Assembly: GCF_963674925.1 (NCBI RefSeq)
Contig: NZ_OY771649.1
Location: 930,001 to 994,000, forward strand
Source: an uncultured Draconibacterium sp.
GTDB taxonomy: Bacteria > Bacteroidota > Bacteroidia > Bacteroidales > Prolixibacteraceae
Length of the DNA stretch: 64,000 bases
Direction of reading: 5' to 3'
The notes below the pieces were generated by a model. The model was given only the letters and a program-made list of their open reading frames with translations, was not told where the DNA came from and searched no databases. Shown here one piece after another: positions 54,111-62,981 of the stretch. The position numbers and the translations under genes are program-made. Each line of letters opens with the position of its first letter. The first letter of the stretch is position 1.

Positions 54111-57100
54111 TTAAAAGGAATTGATCTGTATTAAAATTTCGTTTTCCCCGGGTGCGAGACGCATTGATCCAAACGACAGATTCACTGTCTGCCCGTTAAG
54201 ACTCACCACCGCATTTTCAGGAAAATCCGCAATAAACTCTCCAACCATATTTGCCGGTAATTCAATAACATATTTCCATAAACGATTATTCAGCTTTCTA
54301 TAATCGCCTTTAATTGGGCCTTTTACAGTTGGCACTTTAATGGAACTAAACTCCAGATTAGCCAATTGAGGGTGAATAGTTGCCACTCCAAATCCCGGTG
54401 TTTTGGGCTGAATTCCCCACATGTTTCGGGCGACAATATTTGCCGGTGCCGCTCCCCAGGCGTGGTTCCAGTCGGAATTAGGTTTGTACTTCATGTCCCA
54501 GGCTTCCATGGTAATGGTTGACCCCACTTTTATCATATTATACCAGCTACGATCGTGCGTGGCTGTCATCAACTCCAGGCCATAATCAGCCGCTCCGGCA
54601 TTGTAAACCGCTTCCATCAGATACTGAGCGCCGTATACGCTGCATGCCATTCCGCGGGTTTTCATATAATTGGCTACTGATTCTTTATACTCGTCAGGAA
54701 CCACACCAAAGGTCAAAGGAAACATGTTGGCGTGTACGGAACCATGGTCTGTCCCGATTCCATCGGTATAGTATCCCTTTTCCTTGTTATATAATTTTTG
54801 ATTGATTGATTTTTTTACTTTGGCAGCCCTTAGTTTAAAATCGAGCGCTTCTTCGGTTTTTCCCAAGATCTGCGCAAATTCGGCCATAATTTCCATATTT
54901 CGGTAATACATGGAATTGATGACCGTATTCACCGGGCGAAAAACAAAACCATCGTCTTCTCCCATTGTTCCCCATCCTCCGGCCTGAGGCCAGTCAACAA
55001 TATCGCGAACACGTTGTGTAGTATCTGCAAATCCGAGCTGCGCCATTACTTCACCGTTCAGTTTTGGCGATTTGGTGCTAATAAAACCATCCTCATCGTC
55101 AAGCATCATTAGTGTCTTATATTTCAATGGCTCGTAATATTTTTTAATAAGTTCGGTATTTCCGGTGTACATGTAATCCTGATAAAAGAGCAGCGCCACA
55201 TGCAGTTGCCATTCGGTTGGCCAGGTAGGAAAATCCATAAAATATTCGATGGTCTTTCGGGCAATGGCATATTCGTTATCCACCGAATAATGACTCAACT
55301 GATTCAGATAAGCATCGGCTTCATACGGTATTCTTTCGCGATCGCCATCCACATAATAACCCGCAAACGAAGTTGCTTTTTGCGAATATTTACATAAATC
55401 CCACACCTGATTTAAGATATCGTTTGAACAAGTAAACGAGCTAGTTTCATCGTTGAAATAAGTAAAATAAGCCACCTGTGTTAAATCTCCGGCTGTCAAA
55501 TCTTCAGCTCCTTCTATTTCAACATATCGAAATGGCATAATCACAGGGAAAGAATCGGGCAAGGCCACAGCTACCGACTTCGTATTTCGTTCATCGGGGA
55601 TAAGTTCGATCTGGTATTCTGATATTCCGGGCCTCACATCCATTTGTAATTCGGCATAACGGATGGTACCACCGGGTTCACGGTCAATCTTTTCATCTAA
55701 AAGTTTCTCTCCTAAACGAATGGTCAGTTTCTCTTCCTTTTTAGACGAATAATTTAATCGAAGCGTTCCGAAAGCATCTTTCCCAAAATCGGCAAAATAG
55801 CTTCCATCCACATTCTTTTTAAAAGCTTCCGGTTTTATATTTTCCACCAAAAACCAATTACACGATGCTATTTTATCGCCAAATGTTCCTGTGGTAAATT
55901 CCTGTACAGGTGAGTATTCCGATAAGCGGTTGTCTATGTCATAAATCCGTACTTTCCAAAAATAAGTATGATTTTCTTTTAGCGGTTCGCAGTCAGGCTC
56001 AACGTTTGCCGACTGAGAGCCGGACACCCGGCCGCTGTCCCAAATATCGCCAATATTGTTGTCGATATTCTCTCTGGTCGATGCAAGTAGCAGCTGGTAA
56101 GCTTTCTGCGTAACAGCGTCTTCGGGGATCATCCATCCAAACTCGGGTTTACTGTCGATAATCTTTGTAAATTTCGGTTCCCGAATCAACTCCACTGTTA
56201 ATCCAAACGGCACTCCCGATAAAGGACCTTTGTATCGCTGAACAAGCTCATCATTTTTTGTCCGTAATTCCTGTAGTACTTTTTGATACTTTGCATCCTT
56301 TGCCAAATTTGTTATTTCTTTTGGATCGTCATTCAGCGAATACAATTCCTCATCTGTTTTATTGTTGATGTAACGCAGGTATTTCCAGTCTTTTGTACGC
56401 ACTCCTTCGCTGGGAGGAATGTTTGCAAATTCCCAAAGATGCTCAATAAGAACCGTGTCGCGATTCAGCGATTTTTCCTTGCCGGAAACTACCGGGATCA
56501 GACTCTTGCCCTGATAAACGCCGGGTGCTTTTATACCGGCCAGATCGAGAATGGTTGCGGGGATATCAATATTCAGAGCCATTTCCGATATGTCGCGGTG
56601 TTTCTTTACGCGCGGATCATAAACAATCATCGGCACTCTTACCGAATTATCATACATCAGCCATTTTCCGGCCAGTTGCCGTTCTCCCAAAAACTGACCG
56701 TTATCGCCCATCAGAATAATTACTGTATTTTTTTCGAGTCCCTTCTCCTTTAATTTTTTCCTGATTTTTGCGATTTCCAGGTCAATGCCGTTAATCATTC
56801 GATAGTACCCTTTTACACTGTGTTGGTATTTTTCAGGAGTATCGTATCGCCAGTACCAGCGCGTGTGGTTAAAACCTTTTCGAACTGCTTCAGGCAGAGC
56901 ATTAAAATATTTATCGTCGGCCAGTTCTGGTGCTGGCATGTCCGTATTTTGATACAATTTCCCGGGTTCTTCCTGCCAGAAATACTGTTCGGGAGCGTTA
57001 TCGTGGGCATGTGGTGCACTAAAACTCAACGACAAACAGAAAGGTTTTTCAGCCGGAGCCTGCTCGATAAAATCAAGGGCTTTTTGTCCTGTATAGCGGG

Positions 57101-57611
57101 TTAGATGCACCGTATCACCATCCAGTGTTTTATAATAATAGCCCCGGTAATCAGGAAAACTCACGTTACGGTCGTAATCTTCAATTACATCGAACATCTT
57201 TTCTGTGCCCTGAAAATTCACTCCGAACTTGCCATAAAAGCCGTTATAGTACCCGGCTTCTTTTAATAGTTTCGGATAGGCGGTTTCCATTAACTCTTCA
57301 CGAATTGGGCCGGTTTGAAAAGTATATTTGTGTGTACGTTCGTGCACTCCGCTAAAAATACTTGCCCGACTTGCAGAGCAAATTGGAGTTGTTACCATTG
57401 CCTGCGAAAAATAAACCCCCTCTTCGGCCAGTTTATCCATCTCCGGAGTTTGTATTACTTTATTCCCTGCATACCCCAGAGCACTCCAGCGCTGATCATC
57501 GGTGAGAATAAAAATAATGTTTGGCTTCTGCACTGTTTGCGCAAAAATGTTGAAGCCGTTCAGAAAAAATCCAAGCAGTAAAATCAACTTAATCCAGGAA
57601 GTTTTAAACAT
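54111..57611 (-). CDS. Bifunctional sulfatase / alpha-L-rhamnosidase (S1-GH78 fusion)
   Basis: A 1166-residue exported protein with two complete enzyme domains. Residues 1-25 are a signal peptide. Residues about 28-470 are an S1 formylglycine sulfatase: metal-site ILTDDQRW (D38-D39) and catalytic CSASR (C78-R82), with GDNGQFLGE downstream. Residues about 475-1166 are a GH78-type alpha-L-rhamnosidase: fibronectin-like start LTVELIREPKF, lectin-like beta domains, and the (alpha/alpha)6 barrel with DGDRERIPYEADAYLNQL, TGNTELIKKYYEPL and TITMEAWDMKYKPNSDWNHA. Reported marine-bacterial ulvan loci contain S1-GH78 fusions of this kind (recollection). It would desulfate rhamnose and release it. First gene of the three-gene minus-strand run. 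Confidence 0.9.
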   Translation of the reverse strand: MFKTSWIKLILLLGFFLNGFNIFAQTVQKPNIIFILTDDQRWSALGYAGNKVIQTPEMDKLAEEGVYFSQAMVTTPICSASRASIFSGVHERTHKYTFQTGPIREELMETAYPKLLKEAGYYNGFYGKFGVNFQGTEKMFDVIEDYDRNVSFPDYRGYYYKTLDGDTVHLTRYTGQKALDFIEQAPAEKPFCLSLSFSAPHAHDNAPEQYFWQEEPGKLYQNTDMPAPELADDKYFNALPEAVRKGFNHTRWYWRYDTPEKYQHSVKGYYRMINGIDLEIAKIRKKLKEKGLEKNTVIILMGDNGQFLGERQLAGKWLMYDNSVRVPMIVYDPRVKKHRDISEMALNIDIPATILDLAGIKAPGVYQGKSLIPVVSGKEKSLNRDTVLIEHLWEFANIPPSEGVRTKDWKYLRYINNKTDEELYSLNDDPKEITNLAKDAKYQKVLQELRTKNDELVQRYKGPLSGVPFGLTVELIREPKFTKIIDSKPEFGWMIPEDAVTQKAYQLLLASTRENIDNNIGDIWDSGRVSGSQSANVEPDCEPLKENHTYFWKVRIYDIDNRLSEYSPVQEFTTGTFGDKIASCNWFLVENIKPEAFKKNVDGSYFADFGKDAFGTLRLNYSSKKEEKLTIRLGEKLLDEKIDREPGGTIRYAELQMDVRPGISEYQIELIPDERNTKSVAVALPDSFPVIMPFRYVEIEGAEDLTAGDLTQVAYFTYFNDETSSFTCSNDILNQVWDLCKYSQKATSFAGYYVDGDRERIPYEADAYLNQLSHYSVDNEYAIARKTIEYFMDFPTWPTEWQLHVALLFYQDYMYTGNTELIKKYYEPLKYKTLMMLDDEDGFISTKSPKLNGEVMAQLGFADTTQRVRDIVDWPQAGGWGTMGEDDGFVFRPVNTVINSMYYRNMEIMAEFAQILGKTEEALDFKLRAAKVKKSINQKLYNKEKGYYTDGIGTDHGSVHANMFPLTFGVVPDEYKESVANYMKTRGMACSVYGAQYLMEAVYNAGAADYGLELMTATHDRSWYNMIKVGSTITMEAWDMKYKPNSDWNHAWGAAPANIVARNMWGIQPKTPGFGVATIHPQLANLEFSSIKVPTVKGPIKGDYRKLNNRLWKYVIELPANMVGEFIADFPENAVVSLNGQTVNLSFGSMRLAPGENEILIQINSF

Positions 57612-58248
57612 GTTTAGTAAACTTTTACAGGTTTTTCATAATCATCTTTCATTTGGTATGGCAATTTCCAGCATATTTATACGCCAAAGCATTTCACGCG
57701 ATGTTGCCAACAAGCGACAACCAACCATAACGCTTTCCGGTAAAAGTTCACCGTAGTACACAAACTGCAAAATTAAATTTCATCTTTGTTGGTTATATCA
57801 GGTTATTGGTCATAAAATTAGAAAGTCATTTTAAATGAGCTAGCCTATTCTATATTTTATTTTACAAAGTATATTCAGTCTCTTTTTTTCTTCTTCCCGA
57901 AATTCAGGTCCTGAACCCGAAGTTGGAATGTTTTCGATCCTACTATTAGATGGATGATTATTAAACGATTTTGTGCAATTGCATTTGATGGATGGGCAGG
58001 TACTCATTCTCCGGACCATGGGTATCGTACGGTCCTGTTGTGCAATTTTTCTTTTATAATCCTGCCTGCTTCTTCCCACCACATAATGGCATTTGAACCT
58101 TTATGGAAAGTACAACTGTTTTCTACGAATAATCAGATTCGTGATTTTCCAACAGTGCATTCTACTTTTTAAGGTCATCCAGGGTTCGTATAGCTACTCA
58201 GAATCAATGTTCTATTCGTGTTCAATTCAGGAAATATCCACTAGCCGG
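57612..58248. other. 637-base intergenic region with promoter of the fusion gene
   Basis: No supported gene. Between 58004 and 58126 a minus-strand frame reads 40 codons (HKGSNAIMWWEEAGRIIKEK) to a stop, possibly a gene remnant, but no family is recognised. A -7 box for the fusion gene lies at 57768-57775. Confidence 0.45.
57768..57775 (-). promoter_or_regulatory. -7-like box of the sulfatase/rhamnosidase operon
   Basis: TAATTTTG on the minus strand (CAAAATTA on plus) fits TAnnTTTG; leader of about 150 bases to ATG 57611. No -33 partner seen. Confidence 0.4.
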
Positions 58249-59334
58249 TTAAAACTTATTCGCTTTAGTATACTCTTTGGCTATAACCTCGCCTTTAGCT
58301 ACACGAAGCGCGTTAATGGCCAAAGCTTCCAGCTCATCTTCTCCGGGATAAACAAACACTTCAGCAATAAAACCCGCTTTATTTCGAATATAGGTCTCCA
58401 GCTGTTTATTGTAAGCCAAACCACCGGTTAATAATATTCCGTCCACTTTACCTTCAAGTACAACTGCCATTTCACCTATCATTTTGGAAACCTGGTAAAA
58501 TAAAGCCTCCTGAACCAACTTTGCTTTTTCGTCACCTTTTTCAACGCGTTTCTCCACTTCCAAAGCATCGTTTGTGCCCAGATAAGCTACAAAACCACCT
58601 TCGCCAACCACCATCCTGCGAATTTGTTCCTGCGAAATTCTTCCGCCAAAACAAAGATCGATAACCTGGCCAACAGGCAGTGTTCCCGATCGCTCCGGGC
58701 TAAAAGCCCCTTCCCCGTCAAGCGCATTATTTACATCGATAACACGACCGTTTTTGTGCGCTCCTACTGAAATACCACCGCCCAGATGAGCGATTATTAA
58801 ACGCATCTCATCGTAGTTCTTTCCCATTTTTTGGGCGTGTAAACGCGCTGTTGCTTTTTGGTTTAATGCATGAAAGATCGACAGCCGTTGAAACCGCGGA
58901 TGACCCGAAAAACGAGCCACATCATCCATTTCATCGGTAACCACCGGATCGGCAATAAAAGCTTTTGCATTTGGAATTTGCAAAGCAATATAATCGGCCA
59001 GCATAGCTCCCAAATTGCTGGCATGATGCCCCATCACACCTTGTTGCAAATGGTCGAGCATTAAGTTATTCACTTTGTAAACGCCCGATTCCAACGGATA
59101 GGTCAGTCCACCGCGGCCAATAATGTATTTTATGGCATCCACTTCAATTCCTTCTTCAACCAAAGTTTCAATGATTAAACCTTTTCGAAAAGCAAACTGA
59201 TCGATAATATTTTTATAGCGTAGCAGTTGCTCGAGCGGATGCCGAATGGTTTTGGTAAAAACACATTCCTTTTCGTTATAAACAGCAAATTTTGTGGAGG
59301 TAGAACCCGGATTTATAGCAAGAACCTGGTGCAT
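58249..59334 (-). CDS. buk: Butyrate kinase
   Basis: A 361-residue ASKHA-family acyl kinase converting butyryl phosphate and ADP to butyrate and ATP. Motifs: LAINPGSTSTKFAVY (phosphate loop 1), HLGGGISVGAHKNGRVIDVN (phosphate 2), GGFVAYLGTNDALEVEK, and GILLTGGLAYNKQL (adenosine). Length matches Buk rather than acetate kinase (about 400). It follows ptb with 8 bases between, forming the classical ptb-buk operon. Confidence 0.93.
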   Translation of the reverse strand: MHQVLAINPGSTSTKFAVYNEKECVFTKTIRHPLEQLLRYKNIIDQFAFRKGLIIETLVEEGIEVDAIKYIIGRGGLTYPLESGVYKVNNLMLDHLQQGVMGHHASNLGAMLADYIALQIPNAKAFIADPVVTDEMDDVARFSGHPRFQRLSIFHALNQKATARLHAQKMGKNYDEMRLIIAHLGGGISVGAHKNGRVIDVNNALDGEGAFSPERSGTLPVGQVIDLCFGGRISQEQIRRMVVGEGGFVAYLGTNDALEVEKRVEKGDEKAKLVQEALFYQVSKMIGEMAVVLEGKVDGILLTGGLAYNKQLETYIRNKAGFIAEVFVYPGEDELEALAINALRVAKGEVIAKEYTKANKF

Positions 59335-59342
59335 AAAATGAT

Positions 59343-60263
59343 TTACGTATTACTTATCTGGTAACTTACAATTGATGCAAGTGCCACAGAATTCAACTTT
59401 GTTTTTCTACTGTCGCCACGCGATGATACCACAGCAGGCACTTTCGCTCCGGCAATAATCCCCGCCATTTCGGCTTTAGCCAGTTTTGAGTTTGTTTTGT
59501 AAAAAACATTGGCCGCATCAATGTTCGGGAACAACAAACAATCGGCATCGCCTGCAACCGGCGAGGTAAAACCTTTTACTTCGGCCGACTCGGCATTAAT
59601 AGCTACATCAAGGGCCATGGGACCATCAACCAAACCACCTTCGATTTGTCCGTGCTCCGACATTTTGGCAATTGTAGCGCCATCCATACACGACTGAATG
59701 GAAATAATTATTTGTTCGGTTGGTGCAATTACCGCAACTTTTGGCTGTTCTATACCCAGCGATTTTGCTGCACAAATAAGGTAATTTGTCATCAGGATCT
59801 TTTGTTTCAGATCAGGATAAGGCAACACAGCCGCATCACTAAAAACAAGCAATTTGTGATAATTCGGATTATCCATTACAGAAACGTGGCTTAATGTACC
59901 TTTTGTGGGAACCAGGTTGTTTTCTTTTCTAAGCAAAGCACGCATAAACTGATCGGTCGACACCATTCCTTTCATCAACACATCGGCCTTGTCTTCATGA
60001 ATAAGTTCTACGGCTATGTCGGTAGCTTCGCGAATTGATTTAGCATCATAAATCTGATAATCCGAGCTATCAACACCCAGCTTTTTACACGATTCTTCAA
60101 TAATCGTTCTGTCGCCGGTTATTATCGGTATTACAAACCCCAATTCAACAGCATCGTGCATGGCTTCCAACGTGCTTACATCAACACCGTTAACAGCCAC
60201 CACCCGTTTCGGAGGTTGCTTTTTTACGACTTCCAGAAGTTCTGTAAAATTGTTTATACTCAT
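59343..60263 (-). CDS. ptb: Phosphate butyryltransferase
   Basis: A 306-residue phosphotransacylase of the PTA/PTB family, exchanging CoA and phosphate on butyryl-CoA. Seen: VAVNGVDVSTLEAMHDAVELG, DVLMKGMVSTDQFMRALL, VSVMDNPNYHKLLVFSDAAV, AEVKGFTSPVAGDADCLLFP. Too short for bifunctional Pta, typical for Ptb. Together with Buk it allows substrate-level phosphorylation from butyryl- or branched-chain acyl-CoA, or activation of the acids in reverse. Confidence 0.9.
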   Translation of the reverse strand: MSINNFTELLEVVKKQPPKRVVAVNGVDVSTLEAMHDAVELGFVIPIITGDRTIIEESCKKLGVDSSDYQIYDAKSIREATDIAVELIHEDKADVLMKGMVSTDQFMRALLRKENNLVPTKGTLSHVSVMDNPNYHKLLVFSDAAVLPYPDLKQKILMTNYLICAAKSLGIEQPKVAVIAPTEQIIISIQSCMDGATIAKMSEHGQIEGGLVDGPMALDVAINAESAEVKGFTSPVAGDADCLLFPNIDAANVFYKTNSKLAKAEMAGIIAGAKVPAVVSSRGDSRKTKLNSVALASIVSYQISNT

Positions 60264-60890
60264 TGTTTTGCAATTTTAGCCCGAAGTTACGATGCCTGAA
60301 GTTCTGATCCGATAACTTTTCTCAGCTATTTTTATGTTGTAAACCACCCAAATAAATTTTAAACTTAGAATTAGTATTCAGCGACTTACGATTTGATAAG
60401 AATCTGAAATTTTTTACCCCTAAAAACTTGGTTTTTGCTTTTTTCACTAGTCCCGGAAATCTGTGTTTATTATTTATTCAATTCAGCAGATTATGAACCT
60501 TACAAAATATATATGTGTTTAAACAGAGTGAATTCTTTTAAAATTAGGGAAAATCCCTGTCTTAATCAAATGTAAATCAATGTTTCTCAATCATTAGTAT
60601 GGTGTTTTACAATATATCAAAATCTTTCTATCATAACAGATTTTATACTATTTTCAAACGTTGTAATATTAAGTTGTTTATACATGTTCAACTTGATTTC
60701 AAATCGACCATACTTCGTTTTTACAATTTTCTTCGACAAGACATCCGAAGTAAATCTTCCTGCAAAAAGCAAAAACACATTTTTACCGGGAAAATATCGT
60801 GCACAAGGCATTTTTTAAGGGCTCCTGTAGTTTCTGCGGGGCCACCATCATACTCGATTCATTTTATTAATTAACCAATAGATAGCTACG
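60264..60890. other. 627-base intergenic region between divergent ptb and acs
   Basis: Nothing recognised. A 91-codon open frame (60599-60874) lacks domains and coding bias. No clear TAnnTTTG box was placed for either gene; the length leaves room for regulator sites of the carbon-metabolism genes. Confidence 0.5.
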
Positions 60891-62813
60891 ATGGAAAATA
60901 AGATCACAAGTTTAGCCGAGTACTTGCAAAAGTACAAGGAAAGTGTGGCTGACCCCGATAATTTTTGGGGAAAAATAGCCGAAAGCCATTACTGGCAAAA
61001 GAAATGGGATAAAGTTCTAGATTACAAATTTGAAGGAGACGGTGCTCCCGATGTGAATTGGTTTGTGAATGGCAAACTAAATATCACCGAGAATATTTTT
61101 GAGCGCAACATGTTTATGCGAAAAGATCAGGTTGCGATTATTTGGGAACCCAACGACCCAAAAGAACCGGAGATTAAATTAACCTATGGCGAGTTGTTCG
61201 ATAAAGTAAAACAATTTGCCAACGGATTAAAAAAGATTGGCGTTGAAAAAGGTGACCGTGTAGCACTGTATCTGCCCATGGTTCCGGAACTGGCAATTGC
61301 TATGCTGGCCTGTGCCCGAATCGGAGCCATTCACTCCATTGTATTTGCAGGATTCTCGGCAACAGCATTGGCCGACCGTATTAACGATGCCGAAGCAAAA
61401 GTTGTAATTACTTCCGATGGTGGATTCCGGGGAACAAAATCAATACCTCTAAAAAGTATTGCCGACGAAGCGGTGGAAAAATGTCCATCGATAGAAACAA
61501 CTGTTGTTTTAAGACGTACCGAGGAAGAAATAAAATGGGTGGACGGAAGAGACATTTGGTGGCACGATTTGATTGCCGGTGTTGATTGCGAAAATAAGGC
61601 TGAAACAATGGACGCCGAAGATGTACTTTTTATCCTCTATACATCGGGCTCAACCGGAAAACCAAAAGGAGTGGTGCACACCACCGCCGGCTACATGGTT
61701 TATGCCGAATACACCTTCAAAAATGTTTTCCAGTACAGCGATGGTGATATATACTGGTGTACCGCCGATATTGGCTGGGTAACCGGCCACTCGTACATTG
61801 TTTACGGGCCACTGTTAACCGGAGCTACTTCGGTTATGTTCGAAGGTGTTCCGACCTGGCCTGACGCAGGGCGTTTCTGGGAAATCGTTGATAAATATAA
61901 GATCAACCAATTCTACACCGCACCAACTGCTATCCGTGCACTGGTGGCACAAGGCGACGAATGGGTGACGAAACACGATCTGGACTCACTAAAAGTTCTG
62001 GGTACCGTTGGAGAACCCATTAACGAAGAAGCCTGGCGTTGGTACCACGACCTGGTTGGTAAAAGCCGTTGCCCGATTGTGGATACCTGGTGGCAAACCG
62101 AAACCGGTGGTATAATGATCACTCCGCTGGCAGGAATTACACCAACCAAACCTTCGCTGGCAACCTTGCCGCTACCGGGAATTCAGCCGGTGCTGCTGGA
62201 TCACGAAGGAAACGAATTGAAAGGCAACAGTGTTGAGGGAATTCTTTGCATTAAATATCCCTGGCCGGGCATGATACGCACCACCTGGGGCGATCATCAA
62301 CGATGCTATCAAACTTACTTCGCATCCTTCCCCGGCTATTATCTGACCGGTGATGGCGCCAAGCGCGACGAAGAAGGATACTACCGCATAATCGGTCGTA
62401 TTGATGATGTAATCAATGTTTCGGGGCACCGGATTGGTACTGCCGAAGTGGAAGATGCCATTAACCAACACCCAAAAGTTGTTGAATCGGCTGTGGTTGG
62501 TTATCCGCACGAAATTAAAGGAGCAGGAATTTATGCCTATGTAATTTGTGAAGATATGACCGATTCTGAACTGGATAATATTGAAGCAGAAATAAAGGCT
62601 ACCGTAAATAAGTTTATCGGGCCTATTGCCAAGCCCGATAAAATTCAGATTGTAAGCGGCTTGCCCAAAACAAGGTCGGGAAAAATTATGCGACGCATTC
62701 TGCGTAAAATCGGAGAAGGCGATGCTACCAACCTTGGCGACACATCAACATTACTCGACCCTGGCGTTGTTGATCAAATTATCGACGGAGCAAAAGTTGA
62801 AGTAAAACGATAA
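60891..62813 (+). CDS. acs: Acetyl-CoA synthetase (AMP-forming)
   Basis: A 640-residue adenylate-forming enzyme making acetyl-CoA from acetate, ATP and CoA. N-terminal ACAS_N domain, then AMP-binding motif YTSGSTGKPKGVVHTTAGYM, the acetate pocket region WWQTETGGIMITPLAG, TGDGAKRDEEGYYRIIGR, and the hinge GRIDDVINVSGHRIGTAEVE. The C-terminal PKTRSGKIMRRILRKIG contains the lysine that is reversibly acetylated in Salmonella Acs. Divergent from ptb-buk. Confidence 0.95.
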   Translation: MENKITSLAEYLQKYKESVADPDNFWGKIAESHYWQKKWDKVLDYKFEGDGAPDVNWFVNGKLNITENIFERNMFMRKDQVAIIWEPNDPKEPEIKLTYGELFDKVKQFANGLKKIGVEKGDRVALYLPMVPELAIAMLACARIGAIHSIVFAGFSATALADRINDAEAKVVITSDGGFRGTKSIPLKSIADEAVEKCPSIETTVVLRRTEEEIKWVDGRDIWWHDLIAGVDCENKAETMDAEDVLFILYTSGSTGKPKGVVHTTAGYMVYAEYTFKNVFQYSDGDIYWCTADIGWVTGHSYIVYGPLLTGATSVMFEGVPTWPDAGRFWEIVDKYKINQFYTAPTAIRALVAQGDEWVTKHDLDSLKVLGTVGEPINEEAWRWYHDLVGKSRCPIVDTWWQTETGGIMITPLAGITPTKPSLATLPLPGIQPVLLDHEGNELKGNSVEGILCIKYPWPGMIRTTWGDHQRCYQTYFASFPGYYLTGDGAKRDEEGYYRIIGRIDDVINVSGHRIGTAEVEDAINQHPKVVESAVVGYPHEIKGAGIYAYVICEDMTDSELDNIEAEIKATVNKFIGPIAKPDKIQIVSGLPKTRSGKIMRRILRKIGEGDATNLGDTSTLLDPGVVDQIIDGAKVEVKR

Positions 62814-62821
62814 GCGCAAAT

Positions 62822-62855
62822 AAACAGACATCTTCTCCCGGAGGTGTCTGTTTTC
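62822..62855 (+). terminator. Terminator of acs
   Basis: AAACAGACAtctt / ggTGTCTGTTT stem with G-U pairs and a T-rich tail, 9 bases after the stop codon. Confidence 0.75.
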
Positions 62856-62981
62856 TTTTTAATCAACCTTGAATAATATAGTAGAATCAACCTGACTCGT
62901 AATAAAATGCTCATTCTCAAGCAAAGCATTTTAGTATTTATTGCTTGTTCTCCAAAAATCAAATGATGTAAACAAAAAAAA

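Noticed and set aside
58004..58126. 40-codon minus-strand frame with HKGSNAIMWWEEAGR, perhaps a gene remnant
   Set aside because: It looks protein-like but I recognise no family and the stretch is too short to defend as a pseudogene.
60599..60874. 91-codon open frame before acs
   Set aside because: No domain or coding bias, and it would end only 16 bases before the acs start in AT-rich leader sequence.
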